DNA of 64,000 bases from Halogranum amylolyticum (GCF_900110465.1 NZ_FODV01000007.1:1-64000), one strand, 5' to 3'; positions 46,591 to 55,426 are shown, counted from the stretch's first letter. A program made the numbers and translations. Notes: generated from the letters alone by a model not told the origin.

Positions 46591-47067
46591 TTGAGTCTCT
46601 CCTTCAGCCGGTGGGATGAACCATATGTGACCGGACCGAGCCTCTATTTTATTGTCGTCGCTGACATCGATTTCGGTAAATACACCGATCCACTGGGAGA
46701 CAACACGTGGCCCGTCGAGCAGTGTCGGTCAGTCGCCATCTCAGCCGATGAGTTCATCGACGCAGCCCGCAACGTGGCATTCACCTGTGATGGGGCAGTC
46801 GTTGTCGCTGCGGATAGGACGATCCAAGAACAGATGGTTCGCGTTCGGACTCCAAATGCGACTGAGGTGGTCGAAGAGTCACCCATCGTCTATGCGGATT
46901 GGATGGGAACCAAACATCTCAGCGCGTTAGAAGTGTCCCTCCGGGAAGAAGTCCTTGCCAGTGTAACTCTGAGCGAAGAGAACGGTCGTGTGACAATCTT
47001 TCGTGATGGGGAATATAATGATTGTGAGCGTAAGAAACTCGGAGGGCGCTGGCGGATCGCAGGTTGA
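46591..47067 (+). CDS. DisA_N / diadenylate-cyclase-like protein with a disturbed start
   Basis: The readable part is 158 residues. It has PYVTGPSLYFIVVA, GKYTDPLGDNTWPVEQCRS, the DGA motif (CDGAVVV) followed by TIQEQMVR, and ADWMGTKHLSAL with TLSEENGRVTIFRDG, matching a haloarchaeal branch of diadenylate cyclases that make c-di-AMP. The second active-site motif, RHR in bacterial enzymes, reads KHL. No ATG or GTG is in frame; TTG at 46591 is the first start codon. An ATG at 46532 lies in another frame, and one extra base between 46532 and 46551 would join it to IPETIDILRYVAE. So the gene may carry a frameshift. Confidence 0.65.
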   Translation: MSLSFSRWDEPYVTGPSLYFIVVADIDFGKYTDPLGDNTWPVEQCRSVAISADEFIDAARNVAFTCDGAVVVAADRTIQEQMVRVRTPNATEVVEESPIVYADWMGTKHLSALEVSLREEVLASVTLSEENGRVTIFRDGEYNDCERKKLGGRWRIAG

Positions 47068-47335
47068 GGTTGTATGGCCTCCTCGGTGACGGAGTTCCTG
47101 CAAGATCAGTTCTCAAATTCGTCGTCGTATTGTTCGTAGGTGATCGTCAGCGTGCCTGCTGTAGGACGTTTCGCTGCCTCTCAGAGAGTTTTGAACGACT
47201 CCAGGAGGTCACTTGTGTCGTCTGAGCCTCTTGGACACTAATGACTCTTCTGGTATCGTATACTCGCTGCAGAGTGCGCCGAGCGGCGTACAAAACGGTT
47301 TTTAGTCAGTCTCGAAGGAAGCCACTGGACATCCT
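47068..47335. other. Intergenic stretch with a minus-strand coding relic
   Basis: About 270 bases. On the minus strand DDTSDLLESFKTL, a stop, then KRPTAGTLTITYEQYDDEFEN and a stop at about 47115 read like the end of a once-coding gene. I do not recognise the family. Confidence 0.35.
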
Positions 47336-47357
47336 CCCCGCCCTAAAGGGCAGGGCT
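47336..47357. mobile_element. Hairpin typical of an IS200/IS605 (IS1341)-type element end
   Basis: The phrase CATCCTCCCCGCCCTAAAGG followed by GCAGGGCTTTCTCC forms a GC-rich hairpin (GCCC/GGGC core) of the kind found at ends of haloarchaeal TnpB-type elements. The adjacent UMP kinase remnant runs straight into it, so it marks an insertion or deletion joint. No tnpA or tnpB gene is in the window. Confidence 0.5.
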
Positions 47358-47816
47358 TTCTCCTTGACTCTCCGTAACGCGACAGACTCAGACCAGGGCA
47401 CGTTCGTCGCACAGATGAGAAATCCTGCGTTGATGTATTCAGCAAGTAGTGCGCTCACCGCATCAGTAATTTGATCGGGTGCTATTCCACCCATGACGAC
47501 GATGTCGCCGCAGCGGAGCGCTCTGCCCGCCGCTTCGTAGTCTTTTGATGGCGTCAAGACGGCATCGTCACCGGTCGCCGCGACGAGAAATCGGGCGTTT
47601 AGCCGAGTAACCCCGATACCGAGTTTCAAGTTCGATTTCGTTCGCCCCGATAGCTCGCTATCGATGAATTCGCGCGAAGGAGACCCGCCCCCGGTGACGA
47701 CACAGACGCCGTGCTCCTGGGCGAGTGTTGGGATGACGGTTGCGTACTCTCGAAGATGCTCTGAGTCAAGCGTCGGCACGGAGGATGCTCTCGCCGAGTG
47801 AGAGTACGATGTGCAT
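47345..47816 (-). pseudogene. pyrH: Broken UMP kinase gene
   Basis: On the minus strand an ATG at 47816 gives MHIVLSLGESILRADA then a stop; one base shift continues as LDSEHLREYATVIPTLAQEHG, GVTRLNARFLVAATGDDAV, and GDIVVMGGIAPDQITDAVSA, all recognisable archaeal UMP kinase segments. The C-terminal part ends at ICATNV and passes into the IS-like hairpin at 47336-47357. With a frameshift near the start and a lost end this cannot be functional, so an intact copy must exist elsewhere. Confidence 0.8.
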
Positions 47817-47909
47817 GTTACTTTCTAGATTGTAGGACAGCGTCGAAGAATAATTTAGCACTTCTTGAGGACCTACCACGTTATGCACGCGGCCCGCCTA
47901 CTGTTGTTC

Positions 47910-48089
47910 ATGGCAACGATTGTCTATCAAGGCGACGACGACACCGTTTCGGAAGAGATCGGCGATGAGAAACTGAACTATCAAGAAGACCACTGGCAGA
48001 TCTATCACGGCGACGATGAGTACACGTACATCCCCAGAGAACGCGTCTATACGGTGAAAATGACGGACCCACACGTCGAAAACGAGTGA
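47910..48089 (+). CDS. Small acidic protein of unknown function
   Basis: A 59-residue protein, MATIVYQGDDDTVSEEIGDE to a VKMTDPHVENE ending, with a beta-rich middle (WQIYHGDDEYTYIPRERVY). Composition is strongly haloarchaeal. The upstream in-frame start at 47865 gives basic residues and is rejected. Similar small proteins occur widely in haloarchaea as I recall; function unknown. Confidence 0.65.
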   Translation: MATIVYQGDDDTVSEEIGDEKLNYQEDHWQIYHGDDEYTYIPRERVYTVKMTDPHVENE

Positions 48090-48556
48090 GGTGATTCACT
48101 CGGCCATGGGGTGTGCTGTGCAACAACCTCGGGGCGCTGGCTCCCGCTCGCTTCGCTCACGGAAACCCCGCTGAACTCCTCGTGCCTGCGGTGCTTGCCG
48201 AGTCGAGAGACGTCCATGGCGCTTTGCGCCGTGTGCTCGGGAGACGTCGTCTCCCTGTGACCGAGGCGGTCTCGCCCTTTCTGAATCCTCGTTCACTCGC
48301 TTCCCGCCGCCCCACCCAACCTCCCCGTTCCAGGCGGCTCGCGAGCCGCCGGACTTTCCGCTATCGTTTGGAGCTAGGTTTCCTCTCTGTGGCTGGCCCC
48401 GAATGTTTCTAATCAGTGATAGGTGACGGTAGGGATGCTGGCTTGGTGGTATTCTGCTGTCCGCCTCTGTCGAGATGAGTGTACGACTGTGCCGTCACCG
48501 ACGAAGAAACGACGACTCAGCCACGTCGGCACCTCTTGGTGAGTCGTGAAAAGGAG
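48090..48556. other. Non-coding stretch dense in palindromes
   Basis: About 470 bases. It contains the perfect 18-base palindrome GGCGGCTCGCGAGCCGCC (48333-48350) and shorter ones such as GGCGCTTTGCGCC (48218-48230). No acidic frame. It could be a relic of a small mobile element or structured non-coding DNA. Confidence 0.45.
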
Positions 48557-49360
48557 TCACTGGCCGGGATCACGAGTAGTCAACAACCCATGAGCCATGA
48601 GCCGGCGGGCAACGACGATGAGACCGTTCCCGAACCCCTCACCGAACACTGCTCGTTCTTCTTCCGTGTCGGGGATAATCGAACTCACGAGAATTGTCGA
48701 CCGGTCAGTCAGAAGGAGCCGACCGATTGCTGTTTCGTCTTTGGTGGCGTTCTCGCCGCGTAGCCACTCTAAGCCAGAGATGAACGTCGTGGCCTCTGGG
48801 ACGGCCGTCTGGATTTGGGCTTGCAGAGACTCCGTCAATGCGCCGATCAGAAGGTTGACCTCGCTGTCGACTTCGTTGAGGGTCGCAGCGAGATTCTCGG
48901 TCAGAAGTGACTCATCACCAACCACTAACACGATCTCGACAGTCGCTTTCTCGATGAGTTGATTTGTCCGATTTTCGATCGCGTTGTGTCCAGACATTGC
49001 CCATACCTCCTGAACGGGGGTTCCGTCGTCTCCGTCGACGATTTCGATCGTGTCTAACGCACTATGGAGTCGCTCCACACGGGCTTCGTACTGATTACGG
49101 AGTGTTTCGGCCGCTTCGTCAATCGGGACGGCTCGAAACTGCTGTGGGCTCGAATGCTGGATTTCGACCAGCCCTTGAGCCTCTAGCACGCGAATCGCAT
49201 CGTAAACCCGTGTTCGTGGAACCTCCGTCATCTCGCTCAGTTGTTTTGCTGTTCCCGTATGGAGACGGGACAAACCAACAAAACATCGTGCCTCGTACTC
49301 TTTTAAACCAAGCTGTTGGAGGACTTCGATCGCTTCCTCTAAGTTATCTGTTTCATCCAT
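48557..49360 (-). CDS. TrmB-family transcriptional regulator
   Basis: A 267-residue TrmB-type protein. The winged helix (about 8-75) contains LGLKEYEARCFVGLSRL and EVPRTRVYDAIRVLE, the family's signature; a C-terminal regulatory domain follows (about 105-265). TrmB proteins control sugar and central metabolism in archaea. A divergent relative lies at 49746 with the same EVPRTRVYDAI motif. The ATG at 49358-49360 is preferred to a TTG nine bases earlier. Confidence 0.85.
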   Translation of the reverse strand: MDETDNLEEAIEVLQQLGLKEYEARCFVGLSRLHTGTAKQLSEMTEVPRTRVYDAIRVLEAQGLVEIQHSSPQQFRAVPIDEAAETLRNQYEARVERLHSALDTIEIVDGDDGTPVQEVWAMSGHNAIENRTNQLIEKATVEIVLVVGDESLLTENLAATLNEVDSEVNLLIGALTESLQAQIQTAVPEATTFISGLEWLRGENATKDETAIGRLLLTDRSTILVSSIIPDTEEERAVFGEGFGNGLIVVARRLMAHGLLTTRDPGQ

Positions 49361-49745
49361 GTGTCCCAACCTCCCGGAGGTGTCCGGGATTCTCTGGACG
49401 GTTCGCTCCCTGCACGGATAGGTATTGTCACTCTTTGCATGACGGTGCTAGCCGATACGGCGTGACACGTCTACGCTGATACTCTGAAACGGATCTCCCT
49501 ACGAGCACCTCCACATTGTTGTTACTTTTTGAGTGACGATCATCGGGTTAGGCTATCTACTGCAGAGAGATGTAGAGAGGCGACAGAATACAGTCACCCG
49601 TTTAATCACAAAAGAAATATACCGAGTGAAGGACTATCGCTATACTGGCACGCAGTTCAGTTCTGTGTCCCAACCACGTGACTGCTGTGTGCCTTCCGGC
49701 CACTTCCTGTGGCCGGTAACCTACTGATCCAGATCCACCAAACCG
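49361..49745. promoter_or_regulatory. Divergent promoter region between two TrmB-type genes
   Basis: About 385 bases separate the divergent regulators. It has an AT-rich middle (about 49505-49625) but no single clear TATA element for either start. A short GGCCACttcctGTGGCC inverted repeat at 49698-49714 lies about 30 bases before the right-hand gene and could be an operator. Confidence 0.4.
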
Positions 49746-50543
49746 ATGAACAGCAATCCTATTGAGGATCCTGAGTCCGTCGCAATCGAGCAGCTCAAAC
49801 GGTTCGGGTTAAGTGCCTACGCTGCACGGACGTTCGTTGCGCTCTCTAGTCTCGGTACAGGAACAGCCAGAGACGTAAGTCAAGTGGCGGAAGTACCACG
49901 GACACGAGTGTACGACGCAATCGATGAATTACACGACCAGGGCCTCGTCAATATCCTCCAATCGTCGCCCCAGCGGTTCTGGTCGATCTCTGCCGAAACT
50001 GCGAGTCGATCATTCGAACACGAGTTCGCCCACCGCATAGAACTGCTGCAGACAGCACTGAGCGAACTAGAGCCCGTAGAGCGGAAAACTGAACAACGAG
50101 GTGTCTGGACAGTCGATGGCGAGCTAGCAATCACGGAACGAGTGCTCGAGTGCTTCGACAACGCGAAGGACGAAATTGTCTACATGACGGTCGAGAGCCT
50201 CCTCACTGACGAGTTGATCGCCGGATTGAGTGATGCCGCCGACAGAGGCGTTTCGATCAAGCTTGGGGGGATTTCCCCGGATGTACAAGAGCGCATTCAG
50301 AACGACATTCCGGGTGCGGTGATGTTCGAGTCACTGTGGGTTTGGTCAGATACATCGGCAGGGCGGCTTATGATGACCGATGGCGACAAGACGCTTGTGA
50401 GTGTTCGAGTGAACGGCGAGGACGCCACCCAAGCTACTTCGCGGTCGGAGACCGCCATTTGGGGGGAAGGTGAGACGAATAGTCTGGCTGTGGTTCTCAA
50501 GGCAATTTTTACTTGGCGACTCGAGACAGCCGATTGGGACTAG
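49746..50543 (+). CDS. TrmB-family transcriptional regulator
   Basis: A 265-residue TrmB-type regulator with winged helix LKRFGLSAYAARTFVAL and EVPRTRVYDAIDELHDQGL (about 15-75) and a C-terminal domain with VYMTVESLLTDELI. It is clearly related to its divergent neighbour at 48557 and probably arose by duplication. Targets are unknown; the neighbouring HTH_10 gene is a candidate. Confidence 0.87.
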   Translation: MNSNPIEDPESVAIEQLKRFGLSAYAARTFVALSSLGTGTARDVSQVAEVPRTRVYDAIDELHDQGLVNILQSSPQRFWSISAETASRSFEHEFAHRIELLQTALSELEPVERKTEQRGVWTVDGELAITERVLECFDNAKDEIVYMTVESLLTDELIAGLSDAADRGVSIKLGGISPDVQERIQNDIPGAVMFESLWVWSDTSAGRLMMTDGDKTLVSVRVNGEDATQATSRSETAIWGEGETNSLAVVLKAIFTWRLETADWD

Positions 50544-50694
50544 TCAACCGCAACCGACTGATGACTCACAGGTCTGTTCGCCTTACTCCACAATCCCGGT
50601 AACGAGAGCGCTCTGTTCCTGAAAGAACGAAGTGTGACCCTTCAGATGCAACCGTGTCTCTTGTGTCGTCAAGCGAAGTCAGACCGCGAGCCGA

Positions 50695-52128
50695 TTACTG
50701 TTCAAACTGCTGTTCACACTCGAAGATCTTTGACAAGATCTTTCGCTGAGCGAGACGGAGATGATAGTGAAACGTTGGTGACGAGATATTCAGCGTTGTG
50801 GCGACTTCCTCTGCAGTGCTCTCGCGTGGCCACTCGAAGTAGCCTGCGTGAAAGGCAGTCAGCACTGCCGTCCGTTGGCGGTCTGTGAGATCCTCCTCGA
50901 ACTCGTTGTGACACGACGCTGTATTCGTCTGATCTCGGTGCACTGTCCGTTGAGCGCCGAGTTTGAGGTCAGGGACGTCAGACTGGAGCGCCTCGAAGAG
51001 CTGTCGGACGTCGACAGTCAACGGAAGTGCTACCGTGATGTGGAGGTCAGGAACGTCGAAGTGAACGGTCTTGATTCGTCCTCCGTACGAAGTAAGCGTC
51101 GACGTCATCGGGAAGTCGTCGTAGGTAACCTCGAAACGGGTGTTGTCCCCATCGTTATCGATCTGCCGAACCGTCTCTACCCCGTTCATCTCGGTCATCG
51201 CCTCCCGAAAACTCTCTGGGGAGAGTCCAGTGACAGCGAGATACTGGACGACTCTACTGGTGCCGACCGGGATCATTCCCTCAACGGTGATCGCGTAGTC
51301 GCTACTCCCATGATTGTCAGACAGTCCAAGCAAGTTGATCATATCGGGGAGCCAAATATCTAATCCGATAAAATTGTCGCCAACAAACGCCTGCTTCCAT
51401 CGAGTGGCGTTGATTGCGTGCCCAACTGTCCGGCCAAGCCCTTTTAGAGCCGTCCGCTCGTGGTCCTCGAAGACGTTCTCACGGGTCGAACACGTCGTGA
51501 GAACTCCATATCGGACTCCCTCGAACGTGAGCGGGATCGCGATTACCCAGCGGTATTCCTGCCCGCGAGTGAATCCCGGAAGCGCTTCTAGTTGGTCGGA
51601 ACCCGGATCGACGTGTACGGCACGGATCTCTCCGCTCGAAGCAGCAGCGATGGTTGCCCTACCGAGTACACCGACTTCGGCGTCGGCATCGAACGACATC
51701 TCGTCGATCAACTCCCCCGAACCGCCCGCGGCCGCTCGAGGGTGGATTTCGTCGTTCGCGAGGCTGACGTTGCAGACCCACGCCACCGCATACCAGTCTG
51801 ATTCGACCAGTGACTCACAGACGACTTGATCGATCTCTTCCGTGGTGGGTTTCTGGATAACGGCTTGCTGAATCTCCTGGTAGGTGTCGAAGAGGCGGAC
51901 GAGGGCTGCCATTCTGCGGTGTCGCTCATCGATTGTCCATTCCAGTTGCGTTTGATCCAACTGTTCAGTTTGCCGTAGGTACCGTTCAGCAGAGGGTGCA
52001 GGCACTGCATCCAAGTCGATCTTCGCGAGTTGTTCAGACCGCCCACCACGAGCCACTCTATCGATGTCGGTTGAGAGGCGTCGGTCAAGAACGAATGAGT
52101 GGAGCTCGTTGAGATCGGTGTGAGACAC
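50695..52128 (-). CDS. Bacterio-opsin-activator-type regulator (GAF plus HTH_10)
   Basis: A 477-residue protein. A GAF-like sensor spans about 85-245 (YAVAWVCNVSL, RWVIAIPLTFEGVRYGVLTTC), then a BAT domain (about 260-400) and a C-terminal HTH_10 (about 410-477) with LTDRQRTAVLTAFHAGYFEWPRES in part and STAEEVATTLNISSPTFHYH. Haloarchaea use such proteins to respond to oxygen, light or small molecules. No PAS or kinase domain is seen. It runs convergently with the TrmB gene at 49746. Confidence 0.9.
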   Translation of the reverse strand: MSHTDLNELHSFVLDRRLSTDIDRVARGGRSEQLAKIDLDAVPAPSAERYLRQTEQLDQTQLEWTIDERHRRMAALVRLFDTYQEIQQAVIQKPTTEEIDQVVCESLVESDWYAVAWVCNVSLANDEIHPRAAAGGSGELIDEMSFDADAEVGVLGRATIAAASSGEIRAVHVDPGSDQLEALPGFTRGQEYRWVIAIPLTFEGVRYGVLTTCSTRENVFEDHERTALKGLGRTVGHAINATRWKQAFVGDNFIGLDIWLPDMINLLGLSDNHGSSDYAITVEGMIPVGTSRVVQYLAVTGLSPESFREAMTEMNGVETVRQIDNDGDNTRFEVTYDDFPMTSTLTSYGGRIKTVHFDVPDLHITVALPLTVDVRQLFEALQSDVPDLKLGAQRTVHRDQTNTASCHNEFEEDLTDRQRTAVLTAFHAGYFEWPRESTAEEVATTLNISSPTFHYHLRLAQRKILSKIFECEQQFEQ

Positions 52129-52300
52129 AGTGCTCTCATAACCATTCAGGCCTCATCAATAGACAGCTATTTCACGGCTCTCGGATTTTTCATTAACCGA
52201 GTCACACGGAGGTGAGGAGAAGTCTCCCGCTTGAATTATGGGGGTTCTGGTGTGCGAACGAAACGCGAAGCGTCTCGTCGACGTCACCGGAACGCTTGGC

Positions 52301-52323
52301 ACACGAGAACACAGTTCTCGTGT
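52301..52323. other. Perfect 10-base-stem hairpin
   Basis: ACACGAGAAC (52301-52310) and GTTCTCGTGT (52314-52323) pair around a 3-base loop ACA. A smaller stem (ACGC/GCGT, about 52263-52273) lies 28 bases earlier. No T-run follows, so a simple terminator is not indicated; an IS end or structured RNA are possible. Confidence 0.5.
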
Positions 52324-52473
52324 ACGTCGCCGTTCGCTCCCGCCGCAACATTCACAGTTCGCCGTTTCCGACGTCTCTCTGAGCCGTTCTACATGAATCA
52401 AAGCACTAGATCTGTGAACTGCTCGCTTCTCAAGCTGGCTTAACTAGACAATTCCCTTTAGATACGTGTGATA

Positions 52474-52545
52474 TCAAACTCGTCAAAACTATCAAAATTG
52501 CCAAATCTCCCAAAACTAGCAAAACTGTCAAAACTGTCCAAATAG
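52474..52545. repeat. Tandem array of eight 9-base units
   Basis: Eight consecutive 9-base units run without gaps from 52474 to 52545, starting TCAAACTCG, TCAAAACTA, TCAAAATTG, with consensus NCAAAACTN. The C-A-A-A core is kept in the first seven units; the last reads TCCAAATAG. The phase is exact. It lies in non-coding DNA about 400 bases before the IMPDH-family gene. It could be an iteron-like binding array or a decayed low-complexity coding tract. Confidence 0.8.
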
Positions 52546-52941
52546 GAGTACAACAGCTCGACTCCGTCGGCTTTCACCTCCGTTACAGCAGACTAGAGAA
52601 GGTTATAGTCTCAAGTCGCAAGATAGCAGGCGCCCTGTCAGATCTACGCGTTGCTGGCGATGCCGAACAGGACCGACACCAGCACCACGACAGAGATTCA
52701 GGACAGTCAGTTCTCTGACCCTGTCGGTGCCCGTCGCCGAGTGTGGAGTACGTGAGAACGGGGGTCGTGAGATCCGCGATGGCCGTCGTGCCAGGAGAGC
52801 ACACCGAGAATCGGTCTCACGAGTTCAGAGTTTTCTCCTCGAACTGCTGTCGGAACCAACGCCGGTCGCTGGGAGGACAGCGACGTAGCCGAGAGCGACC
52901 GAGTTGTTTATTGGCGAGCACCGACTTCGATGGTAAGGGTC

Positions 52942-54051
52942 ATGGATAACTTACGAACGGGGTTGAGCTACGGTGATGTCTTGTTGGTCCCACAGCGCTC
53001 ACCAGTCGCCAGTCGAACCGACGTCGACCTGTCGACGAGACTGACGTCGAACGTCGAGTTAGAAACACCGTTGGTCTCCGCAGCGATGGATACCGTCACC
53101 GAAGCAGCGCTGGCAACCGAGCTCAGTCGCGCCGGTGGGTTCGGCGTGCTGCATCGGTTTCTCACACCTGACGAACAGGCCCGACAGGTAGAGGCCGTCA
53201 CGGCTGCGGGCGAACAGGTCGGAGCGGCGGTCGGGATCAACGAGGACTACGTCGCCCGCAGTACCGCGTTGGTTTCGGCGGGCGTCGACGCGCTCGTTGT
53301 CGACGTCGCTCACGGACATCTCGAACGCGCACTCGAAGCCGTCGACACGCTCGCGTCCGAGCTCCCGGACGTCGACCTGATCGCCGGCAACGTGGCAACG
53401 CCAGCCGGGGTCGCTGATCTCGCCGCTGCTGGTGCCGACTGTGTAAAGGTCGGTATCGGGCCCGGCTCACACTGTACCACTCGCAAAGTCGCTGGTGCCG
53501 GCGTCCCCCAGTTGACCGCCGTCGACGACTGTGCGACAGCGGCTGCTGAACAGGGCGTGACGATCTGTGCAGACGGCGGGATTCGCACCTCCGGCGACGC
53601 GGTGAAAGCACTCATGGCGGGCGCCGATACCGTGATGCTCGGGAGTCTCTTTGCCGGCACAGCGGAAGCCCCAGGAGCGCTCATCGAGATCGACGGGAAA
53701 CAGTACAAACGGTCACGAGGGATGGCGACGACCGCTGCAGCAGAGGACCGCGACGACAAGCCCGAGGACGTCAGCGCCGACGAGGGGGTCGAGGCGTTGA
53801 CCCCCTACAAGGGCCCTGTGTCGACTGTCGCAGCGGAGTTCACTGCTGGTATTCGCTCCGGACTGTCGTACTGTGGCGGCCACACTATCCAAGCGGCTCG
53901 TGAGAACGCGGAGTTCATCCGCGTCGCCCACAGTGCTCAAGAGCGAGAAGGCTTCCACACGGACCACGATTGGGAGGGCATCAGCGTAGACAGTACCCAG
54001 ACACAGATTCGGGAGGCCGAACTCGAGTCGTACGCCGACAGCACTGATTGA
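52942..54051 (+). CDS. IMP dehydrogenase / GMP reductase family protein without CBS domains
   Basis: A 369-residue TIM-barrel protein. The substrate cysteine is C178 in [11 protein letters not shown], with [13 protein letters not shown] (47-59), the phosphate-binding [10 protein letters not shown] and a mobile-flap-like region ([18 protein letters not shown]). The barrel lacks the CBS insert of IMP dehydrogenases, as in GMP reductases, but the flap lacks the usual distinguishing residues, so the reaction direction is uncertain. Start: ATG at 52942 or 52930; the TATA-like element at 52907-52912 and the usual [15 protein letters not shown] opening favour 52942. Confidence 0.85.
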   Translation: MDNLRTGLSYGDVLLVPQRSPVASRTDVDLSTRLTSNVELETPLVSAAMDTVTEAALATELSRAGGFGVLHRFLTPDEQARQVEAVTAAGEQVGAAVGINEDYVARSTALVSAGVDALVVDVAHGHLERALEAVDTLASELPDVDLIAGNVATPAGVADLAAAGADCVKVGIGPGSHCTTRKVAGAGVPQLTAVDDCATAAAEQGVTICADGGIRTSGDAVKALMAGADTVMLGSLFAGTAEAPGALIEIDGKQYKRSRGMATTAAAEDRDDKPEDVSADEGVEALTPYKGPVSTVAAEFTAGIRSGLSYCGGHTIQAARENAEFIRVAHSAQEREGFHTDHDWEGISVDSTQTQIREAELESYADSTD

Positions 54052-54101
54052 TAGCGATTATGCAGTCCGTGGCCGACAGGAGACCTGCGGCAGCCGTCAC
54101 C

Positions 54102-55409
54102 TCAGCTTCGTTCCGCCGTCGCGGCGTCGATCGCGGCTTCCAGATCTGCGATGATCTGTGCGGGGTCTTCGATCCCGACAGAGAGACGGACGAGATCGTC
54201 TGTGACGCCGGAGGCTTCCTTTTCGGCTTCGGTCAGCTGTTGGTGTGTGGTGCTGGCGGGGTGGATTATGAGCGTTTTTGCGTCGCCGACGTTGGCGAGC
54301 ATACTCGCCAGCTCTGTCGATTCGACCGTCTTTTGAGCGGCTTCGTAGCCGCCTTCGACGCCGAAGGTGATCATGCCGCCGTAGCCGCCTTCGAGGTACT
54401 GACTCGCGTTGTCGTGTGTTGGGTGCGACGAGAGACCGGGGTAGGTGACCCACGACACCTCCGTGTGGTCTTCGAGGAATTCGGCGACTGCCATCGCGTT
54501 CTCGCAGTGGCGTTCCATCCGGAGTGGCAGTGTCTCGAGGCCTTGGATGGTCTGCCAGGCGTCGAACGGCGACTGTTGGTTGCCGAGGTCACGAAGGCCA
54601 CGAGCGATTGCGGCGTAGGTAAACGCCGCCTCGCCAAACATGTCTGCGAAGTTCACGCCGTGGTACGCCGGATTGTCCTGCGCGAGCTCGGGATACTTGT
54701 CGGCGTGGTCCTCCCACGGGAAGGAGCCACCGTCGACGACAACCCCGCCGATGGTCGTGCCGGACCCGTGGAGCCACTTGGTAGTCGAGTTCCAGACGAG
54801 GTCGGCACCGTGTTCGAGCGGGCGACATAAGGCGGGAGTGGCAAACGTGTTGTCGACGAGTAGAGGTACGCCGTGCTCGTGGGCGATATCTGCGATCCGC
54901 TCGATGTCCGGGGTGTCGAGTGCGGGGTTGCCGATCGTCTCGAGGTGGACGTATGCAGTCTCGTCGTCGATAGCGTCCGCGTACGCGTCGTAGTCTAACG
55001 TATCTACGAACCGCGTCGTGACGCCACGACGCTCGACTGAGTGAGTCAGGTACGTGTACGTTCCCCCGTACAGAGAGGACGCGCTGACGATGTTGTCGCC
55101 GGCCGCCGCGAGAAGGAACGTCGTGAGATCGAGCGCAGCCATGCCAGACGCCGTTACGGCAGCCCCGACGCCTCCCTCCAGCGTCGCTAACCGCTCTTGG
55201 AGCGTTTCGAGGGTCGGATTCATCAGCCGGGAGTAGATGTACCCCGGTTCCTCGAGTGCGAACTGTGCGGCTGCGTCTGCAGAGTCCTCAAAGACGTACG
55301 ACGTCGTCTGATAGAGAGGTGGTGCTCGGGCCCCAGTTGCGGGATCGGGTTCTTGCCCAGCGTGAAGAGAGTCTGTCGCGATCGACCGATCGGGGGTATC
55401 GTCGCGCAT
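54102..55409 (-). CDS. metY: O-acetylhomoserine sulfhydrylase-type PLP enzyme
   Basis: A 435-residue Cys/Met-metabolism PLP enzyme. The opening ATDSLHAGQEPDPATGARAPP is the MetY pattern; the PLP lysine is K211 in NSTTKWLHGSG, with YSRLMNPT (59-66) and the LVDNTFATP loop (184-192). It makes homocysteine from O-acetylhomoserine and sulfide, or acts in related trans-sulfuration. The start is set by a TATA-like CTAATATATG (55427-55436) about 25 bases upstream. It runs convergently with the IMPDH-family gene. Confidence 0.92.
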   Translation of the reverse strand: MRDDTPDRSIATDSLHAGQEPDPATGARAPPLYQTTSYVFEDSADAAAQFALEEPGYIYSRLMNPTLETLQERLATLEGGVGAAVTASGMAALDLTTFLLAAAGDNIVSASSLYGGTYTYLTHSVERRGVTTRFVDTLDYDAYADAIDDETAYVHLETIGNPALDTPDIERIADIAHEHGVPLLVDNTFATPALCRPLEHGADLVWNSTTKWLHGSGTTIGGVVVDGGSFPWEDHADKYPELAQDNPAYHGVNFADMFGEAAFTYAAIARGLRDLGNQQSPFDAWQTIQGLETLPLRMERHCENAMAVAEFLEDHTEVSWVTYPGLSSHPTHDNASQYLEGGYGGMITFGVEGGYEAAQKTVESTELASMLANVGDAKTLIIHPASTTHQQLTEAEKEASGVTDDLVRLSVGIEDPAQIIADLEAAIDAATAERS

Positions 55410-55426
55410 AGTGACTCGATTACACG

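Larger units (their letters stand above)
52129..52941. other. Non-coding stretch with hairpins and a 9-base repeat array
   Basis: About 800 bases. It contains a perfect 10-base-stem hairpin (52301-52323) and eight 9-base units (52474-52545), listed separately. Frames are basic or short. The right end carries a TATA-like TTTATT (52907-52912) for the IMPDH-family gene. Confidence 0.5.

Noticed and set aside
48096..48412. tRNA or other structured RNA gene in the palindrome-rich stretch
   Set aside because: No cloverleaf with a recognisable T-loop or anticodon stem could be drawn; palindromes are short and scattered.
52474..52545. CRISPR array
   Set aside because: Units are only 9 bases and directly adjoining, with no spacers and no cas genes anywhere in the window.
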